The notes below the pieces were generated by a model. It was given only the letters and a program-made list of their open reading frames with translations. It made no database searches and was not told where the DNA came from. A DNA stretch of 64,000 nt from positions 421,585 through 485,584 of the forward strand of contig NW_019775070.1 in NCBI RefSeq assembly GCF_001039355.2, given 5' to 3'. Origin of the DNA: Lingula anatina. Its lineage: Eukaryota > Brachiopoda > Lingulata > Lingulida > Lingulidae. The position numbers and the translations under genes are program-made. Shown here piece after piece: positions 34,601 through 46,083 of the stretch. How positions within the stretch are numbered: the first letter of the stretch is position 1; each line of letters opens with the position of its first letter.

Positions 34601-37600
34601 CCCGGTCGTCAAGGCATTCGTTGCCAATGCCGTTTGGGTGTCATGCAGATTCTCGCGTTCATTCGAGACCAAAATAACATTTGGCGCCAAACGCTGGTGC
34701 AGTCCGCAGACTAAGTTGCGAGTTTTTGTACAGTGCGTCGGATAACGAACAGCCCATGATGGCACACATTGTGGATATAAATGCATTTTTAACAAAAAGA
34801 CGAATATATCTTATGAATCTTATATTATTGTTATATAGTGTTGTTGTTGTCTGCTTTTCCCGTGGTTTTAAGTAGGTCACCAGTGACTATGCAATGTCAG
34901 AGAGAGCTCCGTCAGTTAAAATCTCTTAAGAGATTTTAACAAAAAACTGTACGTTTAGGAAAAAAACCCTGGATTAACTTTGAATGCAGGAATGGGGTCG
35001 TTGACCTTTGGTAAGTACGGGAAAATTGCCGTTTTTTCCAGGAAAATCCAATTTTTGGCCAAAACGAAGAATTATTATGACTTTAATGGTAAATTTGTAC
35101 TCATCATCATCATAATCATCCGAATTTATTTTTTACTGGCCGGGATTAATCCTCAACAGAGGGTGGGACCAGTCTGACACGCAGTCTTCCTCTCCAACTT
35201 GATCTATCTGTACTATGAAACTTATTGAATATGACTTCAAATAAAAGAGACTACCTTTAACAATGCTCACTGAGTAGTCAGTGACATTGAATTCATTACC
35301 TTTTATTCTCTAAATTGAGTGAATTGATTTGATTATATGCTGAGGTATTTTAGTGACATACTTTGAAAAAATATCATGGATCATTTTGTCATACTCTAAG
35401 TCTTCTTTCTTCAAAGGCGAATGCAATGCATATAACATCTTGTTTAAAGATTTTAAAAACAATGTGTATACCTTTAAAAGATATACCTCTTAGTTTATAC
35501 TTACTGGCATGTCCCTATTGTTTAATTGTTGTGTCATTTGTTTTCTTTTTAGGAATAGTAATGATAGGTGTAGTAATGCTGTCTAGAAAATGTGGGATTA
35601 ACCCAGACAACGTGGCCACACCCATAGCTGCCAGTCTAGGGGACTTGACCACCCTGACTTTCCTGGCTTCTATTAGTATGGTGCTGTTTAAAGCCATTGG
35701 TAAGTGAGGGTGTGACCACACTCATGACTATCAATCTAAGGGGAGTTGACCATACTCTCTTTCCTGGCTTCTGTTAGTATGGTGTTGTTTAAAGCCACAA
35801 GAAGTCTTGTGAATTTTTTATTGCTTTGTTTATGGTCATGACTCCTCTCTTGCATTTGTACATAAGATTTTTGTCAGTTTTTATTCTTACAGTTATCACC
35901 TTATTAGTACTATTTAGAAGCATGTTGCTTTTGTCAGAAAGTTGTTTGCAACATTTTACACTAGGAAAAAGTTAATATGTTACACATAAGCCCAATCTCT
36001 TACTTTATAGTTTTGTCTTTTTCATACATTGTAATAATACATGTGCATAATTCTTGTTTACCTAGGTCATAATCAAGTTTTGATATTAATATCATATTGA
36101 TGTGCAGATAAACAGATAAATAAATTGCTGAGTCAATAGCTGAGTGTTATTCCTCAGGTCAGCAGGTGTGGCTGTCCCCCTTGGTGGTCAGTCTGTGTCT
36201 GGTGGTCACTCCAGTGTGGCTGGTGGTAGCCTACAGGAACAAGTATACTCATGAAGTGGTCTACACTGGCTGGACTCCTATTATATGTGCCATGGTCATC
36301 AGCAGGTGAGTGTTTCAATGGGGGTGGGGTGGTGGTGGTGGGGGGGGGGGGCTCTCTCCAAGAGTCTTAAGGTAGTTTTCATACTGGTAGAAAACACTGA
36401 ATAAGTATTACAGTAATGACTCGATCTTTTTAATGGGCAAATATTATCAAACTTTTAGATACATAATTTTATAATCACAAAAATTAGGCTTCTGTATAGG
36501 ATTTGTGGTGCTTTTACTGCTTAGAATAGAACTATAGAGTAGCCTGCTTTTTAATTTTGTTGGTACCACTCGTTTGGAATGTTCTAATTATAAGAAATTA
36601 TGACTTAAAAGTATAGTATCTGTTAAATTCACAGTTTTCCCCATTGAAAAGATCAAGTAATTACTGTAAGTGAGTCTTTTTAATTTCCAGTACTTAGCTA
36701 GGTAGAAGTCTCTTGAGGTTGGGATACTATACATTCTACCCCCTTTCCCCTCTCTTTTCTTACTTGATTCCACTTGCATATTTCCCTTGGGCAATGAGTG
36801 TTTTATCATTTAAGCAAACGAGCAAAATCAGAAGCTTAAAAATATGGTTGATTAAAGAAAATGAGTGATGAATTCCGTGTATGTTGGGGACTTTCTGAGA
36901 AGGGGAAGATGTTAGGCTGTGTACTTGATTGGATTCTGATCATGTACATAGATTTATGTAATTTTCATCAGAGGGAGCGTTGCAAATCCAAATAAATCTC
37001 TTTAGTTTCAAGCTTATTGCAGCATGTTAGGTAATGTGAAGATTTAATATATATGTTAATAGTCAACTATGAGCCTAGGCACCCCCTGGCATTCCTCTCT
37101 CAGAATTCATGCCCAAGTTTTTTTTTCTGTTGAAAGTGTTTTTTTTTTCATGAATTTTTTAAGGCTCCTCATTTTTCTTTTAGCTTTTCAAATAGTGGAT
37201 TAATAGAGATATTAATGTAGGTGTAATAATGATTCAGTCATTAGTGAATTGGGTACAAAACAAATGATTAAATAAATGATTTAAATTGCTTTGTTTTTAG
37301 TGCAGAAGGGAAATTTGCAATAAAAGTATTGGCATTATCTAGTTAAGAAAAGACCTTGAGTAGCAAAAATAAACTGGCATTAGATATAAATGTACAGCAA
37401 TCAGTCTGATGGAATTTTGAGATAATCTATTTTTTACCACTTGTCCTCTTTTAAAATAGCCATTTTGTTAGAAATGTGAGACACCCATTTGATATCAGTC
37501 AGACAAAGGAAATTCACATCATTGCAGATATGTTTAATCACTATGGTGGAATTAAACACAGGACTTTTTTTGTACCACTTGTCATTGAAAAGGAGTATCT

Positions 37601-40600
37601 GCAGACTTATTAAACACAAAGCCCAAATGATTTCCTGGAATCTTGGATCAATTTAAATTTGCCTTTTCGATGAATTCCACTATAAAAGTACATCCTTCTA
37701 TGCAATCATTGTGTAATAGCTGTTCATCATTTTCAAGGAGACAAATAACACCATTACATGGAATAAGATCAAGTCATTTAATTTCTTTATGGTAGATTGT
37801 CTCTCGGGTATTGGTTTTTTTCTTTTCTTTTTTTTTCGCTGGATTATGAGATTGTGATTTCAGTTCCATATAGTGCGATGCAATTAGCTGTGACAACCAA
37901 TTTTTTAAATTATCAGAAAATTGAAGGAAATTTGGTGAGCCCACTTTGACTCATCATGTTAATTGCTCCATGAAAGTGACTTGGTTTGATTTTCCTGTCT
38001 TTTTTATCAATCACGTGTGAAATATTACACCATTTTCAGTGGAAAAACCATTTTATGCATGTAACTCGGAGATTGTTCTGTTACTTATTATGGTCTCTTT
38101 GATAGGCCAATCATTCAACAGTTTAAACCAAACGAACTCCTCGATGATAGATGGTGATTTTGATTGCACTGAAAGCTGTTTACTTGGTCAAACCACCAGA
38201 CAGTGACGCAGCTGTACGTTAACATGTCACTGTATGTAGATCTATTCATAAATTGATATCTGTCACAACAGAAAGCAAAAGAAAAAGAAATAAAAGAAGA
38301 AATTGATTTCAGGAAATCAACCTTTTTTTTATAGAAAACAAACTTCTCAGTTTTCATCAATAGGTCAGGTATCTTTGAACAACATTAAATAAAGATGGAA
38401 AAGAATGATAACCAGAGTTGTGATATTCTTAGAACTGAAGGCGCAGTAGGTGTATGCAGGACGCATGTTATAGATAGCTAGATAAGTGGTGGGAGAGTAC
38501 TTGTACATGATTTGAATCTCAGACTCTAAGCTTTTGCGGGTGAAAGATCTATATAAAGACCAGGTATTGAAACCAAAAATGAATGAATTATTGAATGAAA
38601 TAAAATCAAATCATAAAAAAAAAAAAAATAATTAAATAAATAATTTATGATTTTCTTAGAAATTTCAGCTATTTTCTTCTTTATCTTCAAAGTATACCCT
38701 ATCCAAACTGTAGCAGAAATTACAATCTATGAACCAAATTTTGAGCACTTATTTTCTTATATTTAAAGCAACGAGTGACATTCTCCAGTTTCCTTTACTT
38801 TAAAAACTTAAAATTGAAAAATAACAAAAATTGTTTATTGTATATAATTTTGTAAACAGTTTTGGATAGCTGTTAGGGTAATCTTTAGTGTTCGAGAGAA
38901 TAGTGTTGAAAGTTCCAGGAAATTCCATTTTTGCTAGATGGTCCAAGGGTCATGCATGTGGGTCAATAGGGATACATCTACTTTTTTGCTGAGACATGGT
39001 GATTGTAAAAATGAAACAAAAGCTTGGAAATAAAAGAAGATAAAGCATATCTATCCGTGCTATTGCTTCCTTGTTTATTTTTAGTGGAGGTATGTTCACA
39101 TAGTTTAAAGCCAGCGATTGAAAATTGGGAGATTTTAAGAATTTTAATGAAGTTATTTTTCCTTCACCAATGATTAAAAACAATTGATCTATAATTTATT
39201 CTGTGTCTGCACAAACCTACTTATGACTGAAGGAAGGAAGAAATTCGTTGAGATAATGGTTGCACCACTCTTATTTATTTTCATGTATAACCCAAACCAA
39301 ATCATTTGGAACCCTGTAAACTGGAGTTATATAATATCATCTCTGCTTTAAATAATAGGTCATTTGTTTTTGATTAGAAACTTCCTGTTCCTCATCCACT
39401 TTGACTAATAACTTGATTTGCTGTGCTGCCCAACAGTGTTTGCCCATTATACTTATTGTTTTGATTATAAAATCAATAACAGGATCTTTCGTCACGAGTA
39501 ATTAATTTACTTTGGGGCTCTGGTATATTACTATAAAACAAAGAAATGATGAATAACATACGTACTCAAGATTACCATTTCATCTTTCTAATTAGACTAG
39601 AGAATTTGAGCTACTTTTATCACATTTTTTTTTATTATTAATTGTTGTAATTTGTCTCAGTAATACTGACAAGGCATTAATAAAATATTCAAAATACAAT
39701 AAACTATAATAATAAAAATAACAATAATAATAATAATAATACAAACCTGCATGCTTTATATTGTAAATTAATGTTATACCTCTATACACTAGTTTTTAAT
39801 AAAACATTTTTACCTGATACTGATAGATACCTATTTAAGTACCACTGGTTGATTTTTGGATAAATATTGTGTGTATCTTATACTTTTTAATGTTTGCATG
39901 TTTTAATATAATATTGATATATTTTCTTTTTATGTGTGTTTCAGTGTGGGAGGGCTGGTGTTGGATTTTGCTGTGTCAAATTTCCACGGAATTGCTGTGT
40001 TCCAACCTGTGATAAACGGTAATTAAGTGTTTCCGTCAATAAATATGCACATATTTGTTTAGATGTTTTATTTCTTTTATAAAAGCTGTCTACAGTGTGT
40101 TGAAATAATCCTTTAGGAAACATTTTCTCTCAAGGGCCTGTTTCACAACCAGAAGTTGGTTTTATCTTGAAGAATAAACTTTACTTCATTTTGGCCTAGG
40201 ATAAAACAGAAGTAGTCCACCTAATTGAGCATAAAACTTTTTCATTAAAAAAAATGAATAAACAAATAAAGGCACTGCCGTAGTATTTGCTTGCAGCTTC
40301 TCTTCCATCTGTACTTCGCCATATCTTATTTTGACATTTTGCAACTTGTTAAGTCATTTGAGACATTCAGTCAAGCATGTACAGGTTATCAAGCTTAAAA
40401 CATTGTCTGACAAACACACCCACATGCAGAGAACCCCATTATCCGTAAGGCCCCATTTCCATAGACAACATAGATCTATGTAGATCGATCAAACTCTGCC
40501 TTAACTCTTTCTCTGTGCATCCAGTTTAACTGAATGACATGCCTCCTCTTGTTTCTAATCTACTCCAGGACCTATCTTCACCAGCTTTTCTGTATTCTAC

Positions 40601-43600
40601 TCAACACCAGGAGGTGACGTGCCATTCAATTAAACTGATTGCATTCAGCAAGAGTTTTTGCAGAGTTGGATCGTTCTATGTAGATCAATGGTTACTATGG
40701 GAATGGGGTCCAAGATGTCATTTTACTCAGTCGCCAGATTTAATAAATGATACCCCATGGAAAACATTACTGTGATGCCCACAGTCATTGATTTGTCAAA
40801 AGTCATTCAAATAAACAACAACAAGATTTAACGTCATCTGTGGAATGAATATATACCTTGGAGATATTGTGAAGCCTAAATGCTAACTATTGAAAATAAG
40901 ACATTTCCTCATTGTTTTGGTTTTGTGTCCTTGACATGAAAATGTGTAGTTTTTAGACTAAATGAAGGCTTTTGTTCCTCACTGTTCATGGTTCCTTTTT
41001 TTCAGAAAATCATTTGTTTGATGAAAGAGAGTATTTTATGGTCAAAACTTTAAAGAGATCATAACAACTCTTTATGAGATTCGTATTTTGCAATCAGTCC
41101 CTTTTAGCTGATTTTCAAATTTGTCCGACCTAAGACTACTTGCAGTGAACTAATTTTGGCATAACTGTGTACATTAATGTACCATTGATAAGCCAACTGA
41201 TTTTAGACACCAAATAAAAGTTTTCACACATTTTGTGATAAATGGAGCTAAGAGCAAAGATGATGGTAGAGAGAAGGAAGTCTATGTATGGTGAAACAGT
41301 GGGTTCATAAAGAGTTTAAAGACCTTGGCAGTTCCGTACTTTGGTCCTGTTGTGTTACATATGGATTCTTAGTGATGAATGAGGTCTCTAATCAGTGATC
41401 AGAGAATCAATTCAGCGGATATTGAACCAAAAAGAAATCTGTGACAGGGGTCAGTGGATGCACTCACAGCCATGTATTGCTGCCGGAATAGAGAAAAGGT
41501 GATTAATATCGTGACCAACGTCAAAGGAAAAAATGGAATTGTTTTTTGTCATCATCCATAACTTCTTTGGCCTATCATTTGTCAGGGATAGGTTTTTGAG
41601 TGGAAGGATTTATATTTTGGGACTGTGATCTATTTCCAATGATGGTTATTGTTTATAGAAAATAGGATGAAAAAGCATGCCACTGTATTTAGGGTCTTGA
41701 CATTGCGTGATATCTTTGATGAGAATTTGCTTCGACTTGATATATGGTTTCAGGAAAATGAAACTTTTGTCACTTATCTCAGAATTGATGAAAATCAGGC
41801 ATGCAAATGGGTATCAGTTACTAATTCAGTAGCCTGTTTATTGCAATTGGCAATTTGTTGGAATGGTGTACACAATAAGCCAGAGAAGAAAAGAATTTAT
41901 TCAGACATTGATCTGACCAATTTTCTGTCAGGTTTTCTGTAGTCATTACACCAAGAGGAACGGTAACATGTATTTTAACTAAAAATTACTTTTATCCCCC
42001 CCCCCCCCCCCCCCAAAGAAAAAATGCTACTTTCAGTGGCAAATTATCATCATGGTGGGAGAAAATGTCAGACTGGCTGTCTGCAGCAGTGAATTATTTT
42101 GATAAAATCAAAGGCAAACTGAACAGAGATCAAATACGTATGTGGAGAATTATCATTTAAGCAAGCTTGAAGTAAGGTTGATCTGAGTCTCATCTTTATC
42201 CATTTGTTTTTGATCTTTTGAAATAAGGAATGTGTTTTTTAAATGAAAAACTCTCATGTCTGTGGGGTCATTGTCAGATTGGTAGAAAGCTGTAATTTCT
42301 ATTATAAAGCAGTCTGTATATAAATACAAAGGGTTTCATTTTTAATCAAATATAAAAATGTTTAATATAATTATGTACCTCTATAATATTGAATGGAAGG
42401 ACCTGGCTTGAATTATGGGAAATTTACCAACTTTTTGTAGAAAAATGAAGCAAAGTTCTATTGGCTATTTATTAATATCAAAGATTTAATTTGTTCAGTC
42501 TTCTTTATAATTCATATCAAAATCAATTTAAAGAAGACGTGCATTAATTAATTTGGAAAATTCGCTGGGAAGGGCTGATGTCTATCCATATTTGGTAATT
42601 TTGTGCAAGGAAATGTACTCCTGTAGTCTGTCCTCTTTATGCACCAGTTTCTATGAGTTTAGATTTAAATTAGGTTTTAAACAGCTGTGAAGAAGCTTTG
42701 TTTGCTCTTGTGACAAGAGTATAATCAAGCTGAATCCCTTTAGGTTGTTGGGTGTTGGTGGACCTGTGATTGATTCTCACTCGGGGAAGTAATTGGCAGA
42801 GTGACCCAATAGTATTTTTGTTCCAAAGTACAGTAAGTGATTACTATCACTAAAACATCAGTAAAAGCAATTCCATGGAACCATAAACAATCTTATTAAC
42901 AACACATTTCTGTCTTCAGGTGTTGGTGGAAATCTAGTAGCTGTTCAAGCCAGTCGTCTTTCTACAGCTCTTCATAAAGTCAGTGTGCCAGGACGTTTGC
43001 CAGAGGGGTCACCCAGGGGGTGTGCAAACCCCTTCTCCGTTTTCTTTGGAAAAGGTATGCGTGGATCCTTTGTGTTAAATAACCATTTTTGGGCTTTTAT
43101 TGCCCTTTTTAGTTTACCAACACAAATCCTGTTTTTGCATGTTTTTGAAATGGAACATATTTTTTTCTACTGGATGAAACCAGGTTTACTTTATGGATTA
43201 TCCAGAGATTATCAAACATTACATCCCATTGTGATAACAGATAGAAACCTGATTAAAATTAGTGCCCAAAATGTATTAGCTATCAATAGGAAGATGTCTG
43301 TCCCTGCTTAAGACCATAATAGGGAGCATTCACATAAACCCATTACACTACCTTGATTTATCCAACTTTGCAGGGATTCTAGTCGAATAATCAGCTTAAT
43401 TGTCTGACGCGCCTCCTCCACCAGCAATTTGGTAATTAACTGCCATGTACTCTCAGCTCTTGGAAGCTCTTTCACTCTAAGAGGAATGTTAGACAAGCTG
43501 ACTACACTGATGTTACTTTAGCGAAGAACACCCACAGACGCAGAGTTAGAGCGATCCAGCTAGTATGATGGCTTTATTTGAATGCGGTCATAAACTCCAG

Positions 43601-46083
43601 GCTGATCAAAACTATGAGCCATTGTTTTTCATGTAGCCCCAGTAGTTTGGAGACGTAGATAATGTTACTGTTCAGTATCGAATGTTTCAATATCCTGCAG
43701 TGCTACTTATCTGTTGCAATTCAGACTTTTAAGAGAGATAAAATCCCCCTTTTTTTAGGAAGAAAAAACTTGATGTAATTTTTTTTTCTGAAGCGTCAGA
43801 AAAACATCAGTTTAAATGATTCATGCTTTGTTTAGATCTAAATGACTGTTAGAAATTGTACAAAACATTGAACCCCAGTGCAGGGACTGATCGAACAATG
43901 ATTCGCAAGAAGGAGAAAATTGCTTCTTTTCTGTAAGAAAATTAGCTTCAGCATTGAAAAAGTCTCACAAAGAATACCTTTAAGATTATATGAGTGAATA
44001 AACTCTACACTCATGGAGTTTCAGAGATTACTGGCAGCTAATCTCAGTTATCAGTATTCCTCTGTTGTTTCCATTAACGGCGACAGCATATGTGGGTGGA
44101 CCAATAGTAAAGGTGAACATTCAGTAAATGTGAACCAGAGGGTCGATGCCCTCGCCCAGCATCGTAGTTGATGGTGCTAAATAAAGTTCTTTTATTTCAC
44201 GCAGTCAGAGGTTTAAGGGGTAATTATGACAATAATATGTGATATTAACAGGGGTTACTGGCAGACTTTATGGACATTGGCTGTAAGGTATTTCTGGCCT
44301 GTAGCCAATTATTTCAAAATTGGATTCTTCTCTGCAAAACCGTGTGGCTCACAGGCCTGAATTTTACAGATATTTTAACTTTTTTTTTTTGCTAGAAAAA
44401 AAGGAAGAAAAGATACTCAGTTTTTCACATGGACTTTGAATGTTTCTTTATTTGTTCAGTATATGGCATGATTATGGTTGTTTTCATGGTGTCATATGGT
44501 CAGGAATACTGGTGTCACCATTTGGTATTCACAGTACATGCAGCCAATTAAATTTGGAATACAACACATTTTCAGTATGTTTTATGATGACAAATATTAT
44601 TCAAGTTTGCAACATGTATTTCAAGGCGTCATAATCAGTCCTTGGAAGGCACTATGTTGCTGGTACTAGGTACATGTATTTTGCTGTTATGGCTAATTCT
44701 ATGGGTCTGTGTGGTGTATTGCTATGCCTCTGCCATATGTCAAACTGGGAGACAGGAAATTTTAATGGAAATCGCTGTGGCAAAAGAGGGATTGCAGGGA
44801 TTGTGTACTTTCAAATAAAATTGAAGTGGTGGGAAATGAGTTTTTTTCATTTCAGATTATGAAATAAAAGCAATGTTAATCACATTTAGTGCACGATATG
44901 TGGCAACGAGTTTTGAAGCCAAAATAGAAATTTAGAAACAAAAATGCAGCCACTCCTGGAATATTCACATTTTGACTCCGACCATGATTTCAGTGTCAAA
45001 TATTTCAGGTATGAGTCCAAAGACGGTTCGGGTCCTGATATTAATGGTGATTCCAGGACACCTGATCTTCATCTACACCATAGCTTTCATGAGTGCTGGC
45101 CACACATCCATTACCTGGAGATTTGCTCTGGTCTATCTCAGTGCTGCAATCATACAGGTGAGATATTGACCTAGGTCAATTGTGTAATTGTGTTAGGTGT
45201 GCAAGAAAGCCAGTCTCACGGAATGTGTCAGGTGTATTATAGTGTGTTAGGTATTGACTTAACTTACGTAATTGTATCTGCTGTGCTGCAATAATGCAGG
45301 TGAGATAGACTTTATGTGAAATGTATCAGGTATTCTGCAGTGTTAGATATTGACTATGCAGGTAAATTTTGTAAGGTGACTTCACAGATTGTGTTAGGTG
45401 TGACTACATTGTGTTGGGAGTGTGTGACAGAAGGACTTTACAGATTGTGTTAGGTGTGACTACATTGTGTTTTGAGTGTGTGACAAAAGGACTTTTCAGA
45501 TTGTGTTAGGTGTGACTGCATTGTGTTGGGAGTGTGTGACAGAAGGACTTTACAGATTGTGTTAGGTGTGACTGCATTGTGTTGGGAGTGTGTGACAGAA
45601 GGACTTTACAGATTGTGTTAGGTGTGACTGCATTGTGTTGGGAGTGCATGTGATATGGACTTCATAGATTGTGTTAAGTGTGACTACATTGTGTTGGGAG
45701 TGTGTGACAAAAGGACTTTTCAGATTGTGTAAGGTGTGACTGCATTGTGTTGGGAGTGTGTGACAAAAGGACTTTACAGATTGTGTTAGGTGCGACTGCA
45801 TTGTGCTAGATGAGATGGAATTGCATTTAAAATCAACAACACTTATACTATATACTATACTTTATAATAATAATCACTCATTTTCTGTTTTCCCCAGGTT
45901 GCCATTTTGTTGTACATAGCCATATGGATGGTCCATTACATGTGGAAGAATGGGGACGATCCTGATAACTTTGCCATACCGTACCTCACAGCACTGGGAG
46001 ACTTGCTGGGCACAGGACTCCTGGCTGTGGCTTTCCTCATACTGTACAGTGTGGGAGACAAGGATGCCGATGTGGGAGATTAA
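31190..46083 (+). CDS. SLC41A: SLC41-family (MgtE-like) magnesium transporter, ten coding exons
   Basis: Joining exons 31190-31663, 32305-32412, 33617-33688, 34076-34220, 35553-35699, 36158-36305, 39945-40018, 42920-43054, 45009-45157 and 45898-46083 keeps one frame throughout. The product is 545 aa (538 from the second Met at 31211), similar to vertebrate SLC41A1/A2. An acidic N-terminal cytoplasmic region of about 130 aa precedes the membrane domain. This domain is two MgtE-like half-repeats, each with an [15 protein letters not shown] or [15 protein letters not shown] signature and a later [15 protein letters not shown] or [15 protein letters not shown] signature. Their Asp, Asn and Pro residues line the Mg2+ pore in MgtE. 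The family carries Mg2+ across plasma or organelle membranes, and SLC41A1 is reported as a Na+/Mg2+ exchanger. All ten coding exons needed for a complete protein are here; exons 8-10 occur again at 50063-54415. Confidence 0.95.
32305..32412 (+). CDS. SLC41A: SLC41A coding exon 2
   Basis: 36 codons, phase 0 at both ends, acceptor TTGTCTTTAAG and donor CAG/GTAAGT. It encodes [20 protein letters not shown], then the first half-repeat signature [16 protein letters not shown], the most conserved part of the N-terminal half. Confidence 0.96.
32490..32738. mobile_element. Palindromic MITE, PIF/Harbinger-like (copy 2), in SLC41A intron 2
   Basis: 249-bp inverted-repeat element, ends GGCTGTGTTCGCATG and CATGTGAATGCAGCC, with TTA on both sides (32487-32489 and 32739-32741). 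The inner arms (TGATCACGGTCTGTGCCCTG and partner) clearly match copy 1 at 4718-4974. The centre is more diverged, so this is an older or different subfamily member. It sits inside another dispersed repeat. Confidence 0.8.
33617..33688 (+). CDS. SLC41A: SLC41A coding exon 3
   Basis: 24 codons, phase 0 at both ends, acceptor CTCTATTTTAG and donor CAG/GTTGAT. It encodes [20 protein letters not shown], corresponding to the hydrophilic loop after the first signature in vertebrate SLC41. Confidence 0.94.
34076..34220 (+). CDS. SLC41A: SLC41A coding exon 4
   Basis: 145 nt, acceptor CTCCTTCCAG and donor TTAG/GTTGGT, ending in phase 1. It encodes two hydrophobic helices ([17 protein letters not shown] and [18 protein letters not shown]) split by the EGKFSLSHA loop, which matches the vertebrate pattern. 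Confidence 0.95.
34915..34940. repeat. 26-bp perfect palindrome in intron 4
   Basis: GTTAAAATCTCTT and AAGAGATTTTAAC form a perfect palindrome with no spacer. It may be a hairpin or the core of a decayed inverted-repeat element. Confidence 0.85.
35553..35699 (+). CDS. SLC41A: SLC41A coding exon 5
   Basis: 147 nt, acceptor TTTTCTTTTTAG and donor ATTG/GTAAGT, phase 1 at both ends. It encodes [15 protein letters not shown], then [20 protein letters not shown], the signature that closes the first half-repeat, with pore-lining Asp and Pro residues intact. Confidence 0.96.
35709..35804 (+). pseudogene. Decayed tandem copy of the 3' part of exon 5
   Basis: Starting just 10 bp after exon 5, about 95 bases repeat the last two thirds of the exon with many substitutions: TGTGACCACACTCATG matches exon GTGGCCACACCCATAG, then TTTCCTGGCTTCTGTTAGTA matches TTTCCTGGCTTCTATTAGTA and TTTAAAGCCA recurs. 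The frame is broken and the donor lost (CCACAAG instead of CCATTG/GTAAG). Confidence 0.8.
36158..36305 (+). CDS. SLC41A: SLC41A coding exon 6
   Basis: 148 nt, acceptor TTATTCCTCAG and donor AGCAG/GTGAGT, starting phase 1 and ending phase 2. It encodes a helix [20 protein letters not shown], a short loop ([11 protein letters not shown]) and the start of the next helix ([10 protein letters not shown]). Confidence 0.95.
36306..39944 (+). other. SLC41A intron 6, no other gene
   Basis: The largest intron in the first half of the gene. It has a G-rich start (36320-36350), several T and A runs, and an imperfect ATT/AAT repeat near 39700-39741. No nested gene is supported. Confidence 0.6.
39945..40018 (+). 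CDS. SLC41A: SLC41A coding exon 7
   Basis: 74 nt, acceptor TGTGTGTTTCAG and donor AACG/GTAATT. It encodes [20 protein letters not shown] and PVING, entering the second half-repeat; the VGGLVLD stretch mirrors GAGLVLD of exon 1, as expected of an internally duplicated transporter. Confidence 0.95.
40449..40711. mobile_element. MITE with about 50-bp imperfect inverted repeats, in intron 7
   Basis: Left end GGCCCCATTTCCATAGACAA at 40449-40500 pairs with the right end at 40661-40711, whose reverse complement starts GGACCCCATTCCCATAGTAA. Both arms end in an ACTCTGC motif. It has no coding capacity. No clear target duplication is seen. It resembles the ends of the element at 47534-47748. Confidence 0.65.
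40712..42919 (+). other. Rest of SLC41A intron 7
   Basis: Contains a 97-codon plus-strand frame (41649-41942) without recognisable domain or splice context, and a 19-base C run at 41996-42014. The large duplication begins inside this intron at 42138. Confidence 0.55.
42920..43054 (+). CDS. SLC41A: SLC41A coding exon 8 (copy A)
   Basis: 135 nt, acceptor TTCTGTCTTCAG and donor AAAG/GTATGC, phase 1 at both ends. It encodes [15 protein letters not shown], the second-repeat counterpart of exon 2's signature, then a hydrophilic loop with [20 protein letters not shown]. Confidence 0.95.
45009..45157 (+). CDS. SLC41A: SLC41A coding exon 9 (copy A)
   Basis: 149 nt, acceptor AAATATTTCAG and donor CAG/GTGAGA, ending phase 0. 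It encodes [20 protein letters not shown], the [14 protein letters not shown] loop and another helix, matching the vertebrate order. Confidence 0.95.
45387..45820. repeat. 56-bp minisatellite in SLC41A intron 9 (copy A)
   Basis: Eight units at exactly 56-bp spacing (GATTGTGT at 45387, 45443, 45499, 45555, 45611, 45667, 45723 and 45779), with few substitutions per unit. The reverse-strand frame with repeated CSHTL-type peptides is a by-product. Confidence 0.95.
45898..46083 (+). CDS. SLC41A: SLC41A terminal coding exon 10 (copy A)
   Basis: 61 codons plus TAA, acceptor CTGTTTTCCCCAG. It encodes [20 protein letters not shown], then [20 protein letters not shown], the second pore signature. The C-terminus, [10 protein letters not shown], matches the conserved acidic end of vertebrate SLC41 proteins. 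Confidence 0.96.
   Translation, partial: VAILLYIAIWMVHYMWKNGDDPDNFAIPYLTALGDLLGTGLLAVAFLILYSVGDKDADVGD

Noticed and set aside
41649-41942. 97-codon frame in SLC41A intron 7
   Set aside because: No domain, no homologous frame elsewhere and no splice sites that fit; probably chance in an A+T-rich intron.
42985-43311. 108-codon plus frame starting MPGRLPEG
   Set aside because: It is SLC41A exon 8 read through its donor into intron 8; the same holds for 50128-50457.
45562-45801. 79-codon minus frame with internal peptide repeats
   Set aside because: By-product of the 56-bp minisatellite in intron 9.
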